Source of the DNA: Rhytidiadelphus loreus
Lineage: Eukaryota > Streptophyta > Bryopsida > Hypnales > Hylocomiaceae
Length of the DNA: 64,000 bases
NCBI GenBank assembly: GCA_947034895.1
Contig: OX344763.1
Span: 51,149,025-51,213,024, forward strand
Direction: 5' to 3'
Each line of letters opens with the position of its first letter. Position 1 is the stretch's first letter. The translations under genes were made by a program, and so were the position numbers. The notes beneath the pieces are model-generated. The model saw nothing but the letters and a program-made list of their open reading frames with translations, was not told the origin of the DNA and did no database searches. Shown one piece after another: positions 9,690-19,506 of this stretch.

Positions 9690-11044
9690 GTGTTCGAGAA
9701 GGCAATGTACGTCAGATTCTCCATGATTGACGTTGTGAAGAATTTGAAAATCTCAAAAACAAAGTCGAAGGAGGAAAAGCTAAAGCTAACCAACGAACTG
9801 AGACTCATCACGGCTCCCGATGAGGTGTACAGACTCTGGAGCGAGGTGATCACCGCTGCCGCGCACAGAGAACTCTTCAACCCCGACACGGACATGATGT
9901 TCAATGAAAAACCGGGTTGGAATCCCGAGAGTTGCATGTTGAATCGTGAATTCTTCAAGCACCTGGGTAATTTGAGCTATGATGAAATAGCAAAACTTGC
10001 TAAACATCTGCTGAATCAATCGGGAGGAAAACGCAATAATGCTTACCCGAAGGTCACGGTCAAGAGTATCACCTCAGTCCTAGATGACTGCTTTAGCACC
10101 AAGGAGTGGGTTGAACGTCGTAAGCGGAAGAACCTCGTGATCAAGGAGCTTCATGAAATCAAACCTCAACTTGGGCTCATGAATGCTCGTAATGAGATCA
10201 TCAATGAGAACTGGAAGGCCTTCAAAAAGGAACGATTCTTCTCGAGCGCCACTATGGATGTACTCCTCGACAAACCAGGAGAAGCCTACTTTGGCAAAGC
10301 GAAGAACAAGTCTTCAAGAAACAAGACGATCACTGACCTGTCCCAGGATGCCTATGATTTCTTCAAGATGTTTCTCCTGCACAAATCAAAATTCGAGAGA
10401 CCAACAGCAAGTGGTCACTACCGGCCCTATGAGTACCTCGGAAACAGTACTAAGGAATGGCCAAAGAAGGTGTGGATTGCGGAGACTAGAAACTATCTTG
10501 CGTTGGGGGTGATTGACTTCAGGTCCTTGCCAGGAATTGAGAAGAAGGAGAGTTCTACGGTGGACAAACCGTACTTCGTCGAAGTACTCGTGTCAATGGA
10601 GGTGAAAAAAAAACCTGCACTTGAAGATGTTCCATCATGGTTCTTCATTTGCGGTGACGAGAAGGAGCAAGCCCAGGTTTTCAAATATATTGAATTTAAC
10701 GAGGTTCTCGAATCGTATACGATTTCGTACTCCGTGTACTCTGTTGGGAAGAACGATCGCCTCGGAGATCTTCCTGCAGTGAAGACGCCGAAGAAAGTGT
10801 TCTTGATCTTCTTGCAGGATCCCCAAAACGAAAACACGGTGGAAATTCCAGAGGAATTCGAGTGTCCGGAGATGGCACGATACTTGAAAGGCTGAAAGCG
10901 CGCGCTTACAGTGAGCTTGAGTATCGGATATACAACACCGAGTTGAGAATGGAATTTTACTTGTGGCTCGTAAAAGCCTTCTGCAAGAGTGGCATGTCAA
11001 TCTATTCTGCTTTCACTGGGGGGAAACTTACGTGCGCGGCCGTG
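9690..11044 (+). pseudogene. Copy 2 exon B: conserved central region
   Basis: It runs from VFEKAMYVRFSMIDVV to KLTCAAV before GTAAGT at 11045. One uninterrupted frame covers most of the ~450 residues shared with copy 1 (WSEVITAAAHRELF, FFKHLGNLSYDEIAKLAKH, KEWVERRKRKNLV, SGHYRPYEYLG). A single-base shift near 10890, after EFECPEMAR, separates the final block ARAYSELEYRIYNTELRMEFY. There is no TAG at the position where copy 1 has one. No family was recognised; long-range conservation across two decayed copies implies the region was under selection before decay. Confidence 0.6.
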
Positions 11045-11063
11045 GTAAGTAATGTGGCTGCAC

Positions 11064-11084
11064 TTCAACGCGAGTCGCGCTAAA
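11064..11084. repeat. Copy-2 palindrome c, after the exon B donor
   Basis: TTCAA + CGCG, spacer AGT, CGCG + CTAAA, 19 bases after the donor at 11045. Counterpart of 3932-3952. Confidence 0.85.
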
Positions 11085-11159
11085 CAAACATGTGAATGTC
11101 AGTTGATCTGAATGATAATATCACTCAATTTATGTTTTCGCATTAGTACCAGCTGCCGA

Positions 11160-11180
11160 TTTAGCGCGGGCCGCGCTAAA
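11160..11180. repeat. Copy-2 palindrome d, before exon C acceptor
   Basis: TTTAG + CGCG, spacer GGC, CGCG + CTAAA; both nine-base arms pair perfectly. It lies 52 bases before the exon C acceptor (CTTGGCAG ending 11232). Counterpart of 4071-4091. Confidence 0.95.
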
Positions 11181-11232
11181 GCGACTGGTCTTTCTTGATA
11201 ATCGAAATAATCATTTGATTTTGTCTTGGCAG

Positions 11233-12250
11233 ATGAGTAATGTGAACGTCTTCGCCACTGGAATGGGTACTCAATCAGCATGGTGGGAAGACATTTGTAG
11301 AAAGGCAATGACACTAGATATAGCGGACTTTCTTGACAGTGGGTACGCGAGGGCTGCTGCAGCTGGTCCAAGTACTACACCCCCCTCTGCGAAGAGAAAA
11401 CTGAGGTCGTCTCAGACATCCGAAATGAGTGATCCTCTGTGGAGGGAGGTTCCACGCTATGATGATGTTGCATCTGATTCGGAATCCGATGAGGAGGAGG
11501 AAGACATCGACGAAGATGGACCTCTGGGGATCGATGAAATGGCAACTCCTACAAGTCGACCATCGATAGATATACCTGGTTCTTCGGCGAGCTCTATGTT
11601 ACCTCCATTGTTTGGGACGCCGAGGACTGCTACTCCGTTTGGGCGGCCACATAAAAAGAGGAAGCACAATTCAATGTCAAGTATCGCGCAATAGTTGGCT
11701 GAGATTTCAGCGCAAAATGCAGTTTCCTTGGCTAATCTACAGCAACAAACTCAGTTGATGCAGCAACAAAACGAGCTTGCACTGGCGCAGTTGAGGGCGG
11801 AACAGATGAAGGAGAGGGTTGAAAACCTTGAAATGCACAAGCGTAATCAAGAGTGGATGCAGTTGGAGTCTCAAACCAACCGAGAGCTAGCCCAACAAAA
11901 TAGAGAAATGCTGCAGATCTTGATCAAGAAGGTCGGGGTTGAGCCGATCGCAGCGTTGCCACCTCCTGCCGAGACTCCAGTGTTGGAGCTGCAAGGTCTG
12001 GCGTCTGGCTCTAACGTCAGCAATGCCTCCAGTTCGTCGCTGCCTGTGCCGGTGTCTCCGCCACTTCCCAGTAGTGCACCGGAGTCTCCACCTGCGTTGC
12101 CGATCGATGATGATCCTGTTCATAACCTCTCATCCCCGAAGGCTGCACCAATTTTGCCCTCAGAGACGGACATTGGGCATAACCTATCCAGTGATGCTTC
12201 CGAGGTGGAGCTTGGAAGTGATGCCCTGCCCACCGAAGATCAACCTGCAG
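11233..12250 (+). pseudogene. Copy 2 exon C: acidic, Gln-rich coiled-coil and Pro-rich segment
   Basis: After ATGAGTAATGTG the peptide aligns with copy 1 over NVFATG ... ADFL. It then has an acidic run (SDSESDEEEEDIDEDG), a basic PHKKRKH patch and a Gln-rich helix (NLQQQTQLMQQQNELALAQL, continuing to LIKKVGVEP) that looks like a coiled coil. A Pro/Ser tail follows. TAG at 11692-11694 sits between SSIAQ and LAEIS; CAG to TAG is the obvious origin. The Gln-rich helix is absent from the shorter copy 1 exon. It ends CTGCAG with GT at 12251. Confidence 0.55.
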
Positions 12251-12292
12251 GTTCTGCCCAATAAACACTTAGTCATCATTGCCTTGTGTAGA

Positions 12293-12313
12293 TTTAGCGT
12301 GGCTCGCGCTAAA
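12293..12313. repeat. Copy-2 palindrome e, in intron C-D
   Basis: TTTAG + CGTG, spacer GCT, CGCG + CTAAA. It lies 42 bases after the donor at 12251. Counterpart of 4927-4947; one CG reads TG. Confidence 0.9.
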
Positions 12314-12502
12314 CTGTTTGGTAGAGATTGATCTCAAATTTTGTAAATAGGAGCAGTAATCGATGCTTATCGAACATTCATGGTAGAGGCATTAGTTCTG
12401 GTTTGGACGATTCTGGACTCAGTTTTGTATTGTAAGAGACAGTTATCTCTGAAAATGTAATATATATCTCACAAAGAAACTTTTCCAAATCGTGAATTGC
12501 AG

Positions 12503-13096
12503 GCCATGTGGATATGGAAAGTTGTCCTGAGGTCTATGTCCTCCCTTCTACACAAAATGAACTGGTGACGACATCACATTTTGAAACTGAGGATGATAAT
12601 CTAGTCACGACAGTTGAACTCCTAGAACTCGATGACGATACGTCACCTCTTCCTCGTTCTGGGGCAAGACTCCTGCAAGACTATTAAGTGCAGGGATAGA
12701 GCCGGAAGGCTGACCTCTTACAAGGAACCAGGAACAAATAAAGATTTGTTCCTTAAGAACCTAGATTTCCTCTTCTCAGGCTTCTACGGAAATTTCACTT
12801 CTCAGAATACAGTGATTGTGGATGGTAGTCCGCGCAAAGATATCATGAACAAGCCTGAGAATGTGATATTAGCGGATTCTTGGAGCAACCGAGGAAACGG
12901 TGACAAAGACATGTTCCTTCTGACGGTCCTTCTTCCTTGGTTCCAACAATTGCATGTCAACCGCAGCAATGGTTTGAAGTCCTTCAGAGAGAATAAAAAA
13001 TGGAGGATTGGGAGACGGATGCTGTGCGAAAAACGAGGTCGTCGAGAGTATGAAAATCTTATGGAGGTCCTCCGTGGGTCAGCTAGTGTTAGTTAG
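12503..13096 (+). pseudogene. Copy 2 exons D/E fused: linker and truncated HAD domain
   Basis: After TTGCAG (ending 12502) the linker reads GHVDMESCPEVYVLPSTQ ... LLELDDD. Then, without an intron, it joins LVLGQDSCKTIKCRD, which matches LAQDTCTTLKCRD deep inside the copy 1 HAD domain. The first ~100 residues of the HAD domain, including motif I, and the D-E intron are missing, and the junction near 12645-12655 shifts frame. VIVDGSPRKDIM at 12818 has Gly where copy 1 has the second Asp. A phosphatase is therefore not expected. The end (RGRREYENLMEVLRGS) is intact to TAG 13094. Confidence 0.6.
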
Positions 13097-13193
13097 ACGT
13101 GTTTTTGGAGGTATGCAGCTAGTCGTGTTTTTAGAGTCCAGAGAAATTGTATCGAATGTAATACGCTTATTTTGGCACATTTCTCTATTGCAT

Positions 13194-13214
13194 TTTAGCG
13201 CTGCTCGCGCTAAA
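13194..13214. repeat. Copy-2 palindrome f, between exons E and F
   Basis: TTTAG + CGCT, spacer GCT, CGCG + CTAAA. Counterpart of 6445-6465. Confidence 0.9.
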
Positions 13215-13342
13215 ATGTAGTTGGGATAATGTTTTCCGTGAAATTTAATGGCTTATTGATGTATCTGAAGGTCAAGCATAACCATCTATACTTATGATGC
13301 GTTGACAATTCTACGGCTAATTCTGTTTTTGTTCTCTATCAG

Positions 13343-13867
13343 ATGAGAAACGGGTCTACCAGTTCCAGGATTATTGAGATTCTTCCGTGTCAAGCGTCCG
13401 AGGACTCTATTCTCGACTATGGACAATACGTCATACTTAATACGGGGAATTTCCTTTGCTTGGCCCCGACTATTAATTCCACCATAGACTTCTTTGTCAA
13501 GCACGTCGAAGACGGTGTGGTAAACAGACCCCCTGACAAGAGGCCGCGCTTGCCAATTTCGTGCTCACCATCTCCTCTGCGCTCTAGAGTAGCCAGGGAT
13601 TCGTCAACGTCGCCAACTATTTCTGAGAAAGGGATGCAGAGGAAGCTTTACGGAGATGCTAATTGTTTGATGACGACACCAGAAGTGAAAGTCCATACGC
13701 CAAGTGACCCGCTCTCGTTTGAAAAAAAAACTAGACCTGCTGGCATTCGACCTCTGCTTCCACGTTGCCGTGCATTGTCTCAATCAGCAAGATTAAAGAG
13801 AAATGCGGAGAGGTCATGTAGTACTCAGTCCTCCACTCTTACTTGGGACTCTTGGGAGAGAAGGTAA
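13343..13867 (+). pseudogene. Copy 2 exon F: Ser/Pro-rich C-terminal tail
   Basis: It starts after CTATCAG with MRNGSTSSRIIEILPCQAS, and DSILDYGQYVILNTGNFLC aligns with copy 1. CSPSPLRSR is shared. It ends STLTWDSWERR before TAA at 13865. This block is a single open frame in copy 2. The hAT pseudogene begins only a few bases later on the other strand, so the gene's 3' end is abutted or truncated by it. Confidence 0.5.
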
Positions 13868-13870
13868 CTA

Positions 13871-14316
13871 CTAGCACAAAAAAGACAGCATATGCGTCAA
13901 GAAGGTGCAGGTGTCCGGGGGGGGTACAGTCATGGGCCTGAAATTATCACACTCGTTCCAAAACGCTTCTGAACGAATGTCCTCTCGCACCACCCGTGCT
14001 TGACGTTGAATATTGTGCCCATTCCTTCTAGACGCCAAAGATAGCTCAAAAGGCTGATATTTCTCGTCTCCCAGCAAGAGGTGCAATGCTTGCTTGACCT
14101 CCACCAAACGGTCTATCATGAGGAAGTGAATAGCAAAGCGTATACAGCAAGGAAGTTTCAACGACTTATTCAGTGAGTACTTCCGAAATAGAGCCAAAGT
14201 GAGATGATACTTCTTCACAAACACCACAATCTGTTTACATCTTGCCACCCAAATCTTCACACGTGGATCCTTCCCCCAATCTTCTACAAGTAAATCCATA
14301 ATGTGTGCAGCACATC
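13871..14316 (-). pseudogene. hAT transposase, 3' part (split by insertion)
   Basis: On the minus strand the peptide reads CAAHIMDLLVEDWGKDPRV ... CCIRFAIHFLMIDRL, the block that follows GC in plant hAT/DUF659 transposases. It is the continuation of the segment at 17777-18790. Rejoining the two at the ACATC duplication restores Met-Gln-Gly-Cys-Ala-Ala-His in frame. The C-terminal dimerisation region typical of hAT proteins is not present: similarity ends near 13937 and the frame stops at 13871, next to gene copy 2. The protein would cut and paste hAT DNA, but this copy cannot be functional. Confidence 0.8.
14312..14316 (+). repeat. Target-site duplication ACATC (left)
   Basis: ACATC precedes the element start TGTTG at 14317 and recurs immediately after the element end at 17777. 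Removing one copy plus the element restores the hAT reading frame. Confidence 0.9.
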
Positions 14317-14863
14317 TGTTGCAACGTGATTTCTGTTTTCTTCTTAAGTTATCTAAAAATTTGGATCAGAAGTTCTTGGCAGGAACTCCTATCTGGTTTA
14401 CAGATAAGTAAGAATCGGAAATTAAGGCAGGAATGAAGTAAGGTAGCTAACCGGATAATAAATCTGAACCGGAATAGTTCGGAACCGGAATAATTCTGAC
14501 CGGATTAGATTAGGTCAACCGGATTAGGGTAACCGAATTAGTTAATGATGACCTAATTTGGCGGCACTGGCAGTATATAAGGGAGCGCCCTACCAGTTAG
14601 TTCCCTTTTTTCACAACCTGTGTGTAGGAGCCTTCTCACTACTAGAGTTGTTGTTGTGCTGTCCAGTTGATGTTTTTGTCAGATCTGTGAGGAAGAGTGA
14701 AACTATTGATTGTTGTTTTTGTGCGCTGCGGGGTTGGAAATCCGCAGTTGCAAAGTTGTCGCTTTCCGGTTATGCGCTATGAGGGAAAGTGAGATACGGG
14801 ACGTGCGGCTAGGAGTGGAAAGAAAGGTAGAATCGGTAAGAAGTTTTTGAGCGGAGTGCGTCC

Positions 14864-16488
14864 ATGCCGCAGTTACGTAGGCCTTGACAGAACATAGCCA
14901 CGGCGGAGATCAAACTGAAGAAGGTGATTCCGGTCATCACCGCATGGGAACTGGAAAAGGCCACTCTCATGGAGGATCTTGTCACTTTGGGCTGTGCGGG
15001 TTTGATAGATAAACCTTGGGGGTTTAAAGAGGAGAAGGTAGTTCGGGAGATATTGGGGAAGGTCTCGAACGCCTTCGACAACACCGTCAGAGGCAATCCA
15101 GGCCGCTGGACGGAAGAGAAATGGAGGTATACGGTTTCCAGTCAGGAGGTTTGGGTACCGCCAACCGGAAGGACGAGTACATTAAGGGGAAGTTTGCGGA
15201 ACCAGCCAACCTGAAGGACGGATTCGCGGTGGAAGATTGTGTGGATGAGTGGAACCGGAACTTACTCAAGTTCCTGATTCCGATCTTCCATCCGGAGCGG
15301 CCGACGAGGGTAACAGTGACCCTCGGAAACACGATCTTCGGTGCGCTTTCCGGTCAGCGAAATGCGGATTGGGCCCGGGTACTAAGCGACCTGGTGAACA
15401 ATCTGGTACCCCGGAAAGGGAAGAGTAGGCCAACACCTCTCTCTCCCTATCTCCTTCACTTGTATCACCATGATTAGGTCCTGACGGAGACGGAGGAGAA
15501 GACCTGGAGAGCTCAGGAGTCCATCTTGAAGTACGGGGAGTCGGAGACCGACGAAGAACTGGAAGACGAAGGGACGGAAACTGAAGAAGAAGACACGGAG
15601 GTCGAGGATGAGCATTTGAAGCGGGTGAAGAGGCAAAAGATGACGCCTCCACACGGAAGAGGTACACCGACCCGGGAGACAGCAGAACCGGAACGGAAAG
15701 CGAACAAGAAACCGGTAACCGGAGAGGGTAGCTCGACCGACCTCTTCAACACTCTAGTGTTAGCCATCGCTGACATCCGTGTGGACTGGGAGTGTAAGCG
15801 GATTACACTCGAGAAGATCGGGAAGCTGGCAGAAGTATCACCGGATCGCCAACTGCCCAAGGTAATAGCGGACCTCATCAGTAATCCGGGCGAGGACCGG
15901 AAGCTGAGGGAGGACAATCGTCGACTATAGAATGAAGTCGACATGCTGAAGGAGGAGATTGCCACCTTCAAGGAAGACATGACCGCCACAAGGGAGATGG
16001 CGGATGCGACCCAGAAGACAGCAAAGCTTATGACCGAAACATTCGGGGAGTCCGGAATGGTACTAGCAAAGGCGAAGCTGTTTGATGAAGGGTGGCTAGC
16101 GGACAAGAAGCCATCCGGTTCCCGGATGGTCCGGATTCTGTCAGACTTCTCCGAGAAGTTGGAGACGATTTTGATAGGAGCTCGAGAAGCTGCGGACCAG
16201 ATGAGCCGGAGCAGCGTGAGGTTGACCGGGACAGTACTCTCAAGGAGTCTCCGCTTGTCGGATCTCTGCTTGCCAGAGTTACTTCCGGAAGGTGTGGACG
16301 TCACTCTTCAATCGAAGAAGGAGCGGTCGGTGGCGAGAACTGGATTGCCAGAACTTATTGAGGTGGAATCATCAACAGAGAAGCCGGATCCTGCTACTAG
16401 TGAGCGAGTCCGGAATTTGCAGGACATCTTCAATGAACTGCCGCCAGAGCCTGACAGTGACGCACCGAGGGCAAGTATGGGAGTTTAG
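14864..16488 (+). pseudogene. Gag-like protein of the inserted element
   Basis: ATG at 14864 opens MPQLRRP, then TGA at 14885, then QNIATAEIKLKKVIPVITAW and LMEDLVTLGCAGLIDKPW, the block shared with the partial gene at 1-143. A one-base shift near 15115 leads to FQSGGLGTANRKDEYIKGKF, DEWNRNLLKFLIPIFHP and RVTVTLGNTIFGALSG. After TAG at 15475, an acidic run (ETDEELEDEGTETEEED) and a basic patch follow. After TAG at 15928, a helical segment (NEVDMLKEEIATFKEDM) runs to the end at 16488. Both TAG codons look like former CAG. Gag-like is inferred from position and composition; no zinc knuckle is visible. Confidence 0.55.
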
Positions 16489-17776
16489 TAGGAGTTCCCC
16501 TTGTTGGTAAATATTTAGATGTGTAATCGGATTGTTAGTAGTAACCGGACCGGATTAGTTTCTGGTCTGTTAGTTAGGAACCGGAGTCGTTCCCGATTTT
16601 AGTTAGGGTTTTGTAACCGGATCAGATCCGGTTTTGACGGCGAATCTTATCCCGAAAGTTTTGCGCGGATTTTTTGTGCGGACTTTCTGGGATGCTTTTG
16701 CGCTTTTGGAACTTTTCAGTGTATATAAATTCATTCTCTGAGATGGAGAATGGGAGTCATTCCATTGTTTAAACTTCTTTTGTATTTTGTATTGCTTCTT
16801 GCTTGTATGATCTCCCAAAGATTGGCAGGACAGATTTGTGAGGAGTTAGGAGTGCATTTAGAGTTTGACTTTGGGTTTCTCCCTTTGGTGTTTGTGTTCC
16901 GGTTTCTTAGTGCATGTGGGCAGGTAGTAAGAGTTGGGAGTCTATTCCAGTGCCTCAGTTTTATTGAGATTCAGTATTCCGGTTGAGAAAGTCGTTGCTA
17001 GGCTAGGCGAATAGGGAAGGGATCCTTAGGCGCGCTAGAACTCCTGGGTAGGGGATCCGGTTGAGTGTCCGAACTCTTGTGAGGTCTCATTGCTGTAGTG
17101 GCGAATGGAAGAATCTTTGTAGAATTAGAACAGACGGATAGACTTATAGTCGCCTTGCTTCGTACTACCAGAACGCCGCACCATTGTCGTTGTAATATGA
17201 GTGGATCGTACGGGGGGTCTTTGTGTGACCTGTAGTCCGGATCTGTTTCCGGGTTACTGTGAAAGATCAAACCGGATCCGGATTAGAATAGGAGAGTAGA
17301 GTAGAAGAAGTGGGTCTTCAGCCACTATAAGTCACGGAAGGAGCGGCGGGCCTGCCACTCTCAAATTCAAGCGGTGACCCCTCTGATGGTAAAACAAAGG
17401 CAAAATTAAACCGGATTGGTTACTGGATCGAGTGGAAGTAGACCAGAAGTGAGAGGTCTAAGAGTTGTACCCAGGACCGGAAGTGTAAAGGTCTTGGTTT
17501 GTTGCAAAGTGACGGACCAGATTACTTCCTGGTCCGGATTACGTCCAGGACCGGAAGATTGTAGGAAGTCCGATAGTTATTTCTGTGGGTTTTGTTGTTT
17601 CCGGTTGCAGGAGTAGGACCGGAAAGGTGTTGTTGGAGACTGACTTAGCTTAGAATCGTAAATAGGGTGAATACTTCACAGAATCTCGTGGGTTCGATCT
17701 TTAAAGTCACTTTTGTTATACTTTAGAGTGGTTTTTGGTAGTATAACATGGGAATTGCTTATCCTGTACTGCGACA
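16489..17776 (+). other. Non-coding 3' part of the gag-like element
   Basis: About 1.29 kb without a supported gene. It is rich in AACCGGA words, has TATATAA near 16723 and GGGTTCGATC near 17692 (reminiscent of a polymerase III B box, without a tRNA fold around it). It probably holds the element's 3' untranslated and terminal sequences. Confidence 0.4.
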
Positions 17777-18790
17777 ACATCCTTGCATATACATGTGAGG
17801 ATACCTTTCTTTCAACCTTGCCAAGGTCTCTGTCATTACCGAGGCATTGTCCGTACATAGTTGCACAACATTTGAAGAGCCAACTTCATCAATGTATTTT
17901 GCCATGACATTCGTCGTGTAAGCAATGTCCTTCTTCTCTCCAGTGGTGTCAACCAATCCCAAAAAGACATCACCGGCAGGGCAAACAAGCATTACATTCA
18001 GCAAAGGGCGAGTGTTCGTATCAGACCAGCCATCTGAACAAATTGTTGCTCCGTAATGGTTGATAGAGGTCTTTGTACGCTCAGAGACCATCGTCTTCAC
18101 CGCATCCAACTTATAGTCTATCATCTTCATACGCACCGCATTGTAGGATGGTGGTTGGTAAGCAAATCCAACTGCTGTAGTTTCCTTCACCGCTTTCACA
18201 AACCCAGGATGACGAACAACGTTGAATGCAATGTTTGCTTCATAAAAAAAAGATGCCCACAACTTGTTTAACTTTTGTCTAGTCCCCACCTGGAATGCCT
18301 CATCCATACTCCATTGACGAGAAACCTGAGGCATAGTCCTCCTTGTTTGAACCGTTGTCGGTGTGGAATCTACAGAATCCGGATTATTAGGCGTTCGGTG
18401 ACTTGGTCCTGCCTCATCTGGAGGCCCCACCACAATAGGCTCGTCCACAGTAGGTTCTTCAACTGACTTAGGAAGAAGTCGAACCTCCGAATCCGAAACT
18501 GCCGCCTCTACCTCATCCAAAACCATGGCTTTTGGAACAACTCTTCCACAATTCCGAAACTTGTGCAATACCGCATGCGGAATTCATGGACAACGCTCAG
18601 ATGTGGCCGTACCACCATATCCAAAGTGACTGAATGCCCTCTTCCGCACGAAAACTTTTGTCCAACCGCAAAATACACATGATCTCGAGTTTGCGCTCAA
18701 GCCGTCTTCTACTTCCAAGTGCAACCAAGGGTCCCACTCTTTTGTAGCCCTTCTTGTATCGCTTAGCGACGCTCTCCTTCAAACATCACG
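17777..18790 (-). pseudogene. hAT transposase, 5' part with BED finger and DUF659-like block
   Basis: The minus strand encodes SQVSRQWSMDEAFQ-type linker sequence, then FAYQPPSYNAVRMKMIDYKL, ATICSDGWSDTNTRPLLNV and VVQLCTDNASVM, ending at MYMQGC where the 14317-17776 element is inserted. This is the DUF659-like N-terminal half of plant hAT transposases, with acidic residues in CSDGW and CTDNA. Upstream (18590-18715) a BED zinc finger is recognisable (CIL, then VFVRKRAFSHFGYGG ... SERCP), but a missing base near 18675 and TGA at ~18588, probably former TGG, break it. No ATG-started intact frame exists. The GC-rich array at 19036-19249 lies ~250 bases upstream. Confidence 0.8.
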
Positions 18791-19035
18791 GTCCGCCATA
18801 TGGAAGATCTTCAATGAAGATCACCCAAAAAAACAGTTACCAACTGAAGTAACCAATCGAAAGAAGTTATGACAAAGCCTCAGGATTCTTTCGAAGCCCT
18901 TGAAACAAAGTGGTTGCCCCCCGAAGACTTAAACGTACGCAAGAAGCCTCTTTCGAAGGTTCCAGACAAGAGTTTGTCAACGGAGCAAGGTGAAAAAGAA
19001 ACTATAACCCTCTGGCTTTTATAGTCCCATCGCCC

Positions 19036-19249
19036 TTCGACCCGAGGTCGCTCTTCAGTGACTACCCAGCTTCTGTCTACCTGTGGTTGCCATATGGACG
19101 ACCGCGGGTCCATGACGACTTCACATAGGGCACATGCGGGTAAGGAGGGGCGACCGCGAGTACGGAGGGGGCGACCGCGGCTCAAGGGGCTAAAAAAAGT
19201 CGACCATGGGTCCAACAGGGGATACAACAAGGGCGACCGTGGGTCTTGA
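19036..19249. repeat. GC-rich motif array I, upstream of the hAT gene
   Basis: Irregularly spaced GGCGACCGCGGGTC-like words (for example near 19100, 19149, 19172 and 19230), with one inverted CGACCCGAGGTCGC at 19039 on the gene-proximal side. GC-rich in an AT-rich setting. Confidence 0.8.
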
Positions 19250-19506
19250 ATAAGGCGAACTGGTGTTGAAGATGTTAGAACTGAACTTTAGATAAAGTTT
19301 GTAAAAATTTCATACTAATTTCATTTCATATTATTATACTACTAAAATCATAACTTCCTCTGTAATATCACAAATGCTAGGGTTTAATTGTAGGGGCTTA
19401 TGCTTGCTACTCTACACATTTATTGTATCACATAATTATTACTATATTAGTAAAAAAATTATATATTTGAATAAGATGCATGATAAGAATTACAATAAGG
19501 CTTTAA

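Larger units (their letters stand above)
8128..13867 (+). pseudogene. Multi-exon DGQHR/ParB-like plus HAD gene, copy 2
   Basis: It is co-oriented with copy 1 and starts about 850 bases after it. Blocks: A 8128-9574, B 9690-11044, C 11233-12250, D/E 12503-13096, F 13343-13867. Protein identity to copy 1 is moderate (roughly half in the best blocks) while intron positions are shared, so the copies are old paralogues or two related element lineages, not a recent duplication. Breaks: frameshift near 8645, TGA at 8777, frameshift near 10890, TAG at 11692, and a deletion that removes the front of the HAD domain. Its intronic palindromes have CGCG inner half-sites instead of GTCG. Confidence 0.65.
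14317..17776 (+). mobile_element. 3.46-kb gag-like element inserted in hAT gene
   Basis: It starts TGTTGCAACG and ends TGCGACA (reverse complement TGTCGCAGTA), flanked by the 5-bp duplication ACATC. TG...CA ends with a 5-bp duplication fit retroviral-type integration, but I find no long terminal direct repeats and no reverse transcriptase or integrase. The short imperfect inverted ends (TGTYGCA) also resemble Ginger-type DNA elements. CCGGA/TCCGG words are strongly over-represented throughout. A TATATAAGGG box lies at 14574 and a second TATATAA at about 16723. The only gene is the gag-like frame. It is probably non-autonomous, moved by another element's integrase. Confidence 0.75.

Noticed and set aside
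15425..15477. A 53-base intron in the gag-like gene bypassing TAG at 15475
   Set aside because: GT and AG ends exist but splicing would shift the frame out of the long downstream reading frame; a CAG to TAG change fits better.
15513..16304. Long minus-strand frame opposite the gag-like gene
   Set aside because: Shadow of the plus-strand acidic coding region (poly-Ser opposite poly-Glu/Asp); no conserved features.
17670..17720. Possible tRNA gene around GGGTTCGATC
   Set aside because: A B-box-like word exists but no matching A box or cloverleaf arms were found at proper spacing.
14317..17776. Intact LTR retrotransposon
   Set aside because: Terminal TG...CA and a 5-bp duplication are present, but no direct long terminal repeats, primer-binding site or pol domains could be seen.
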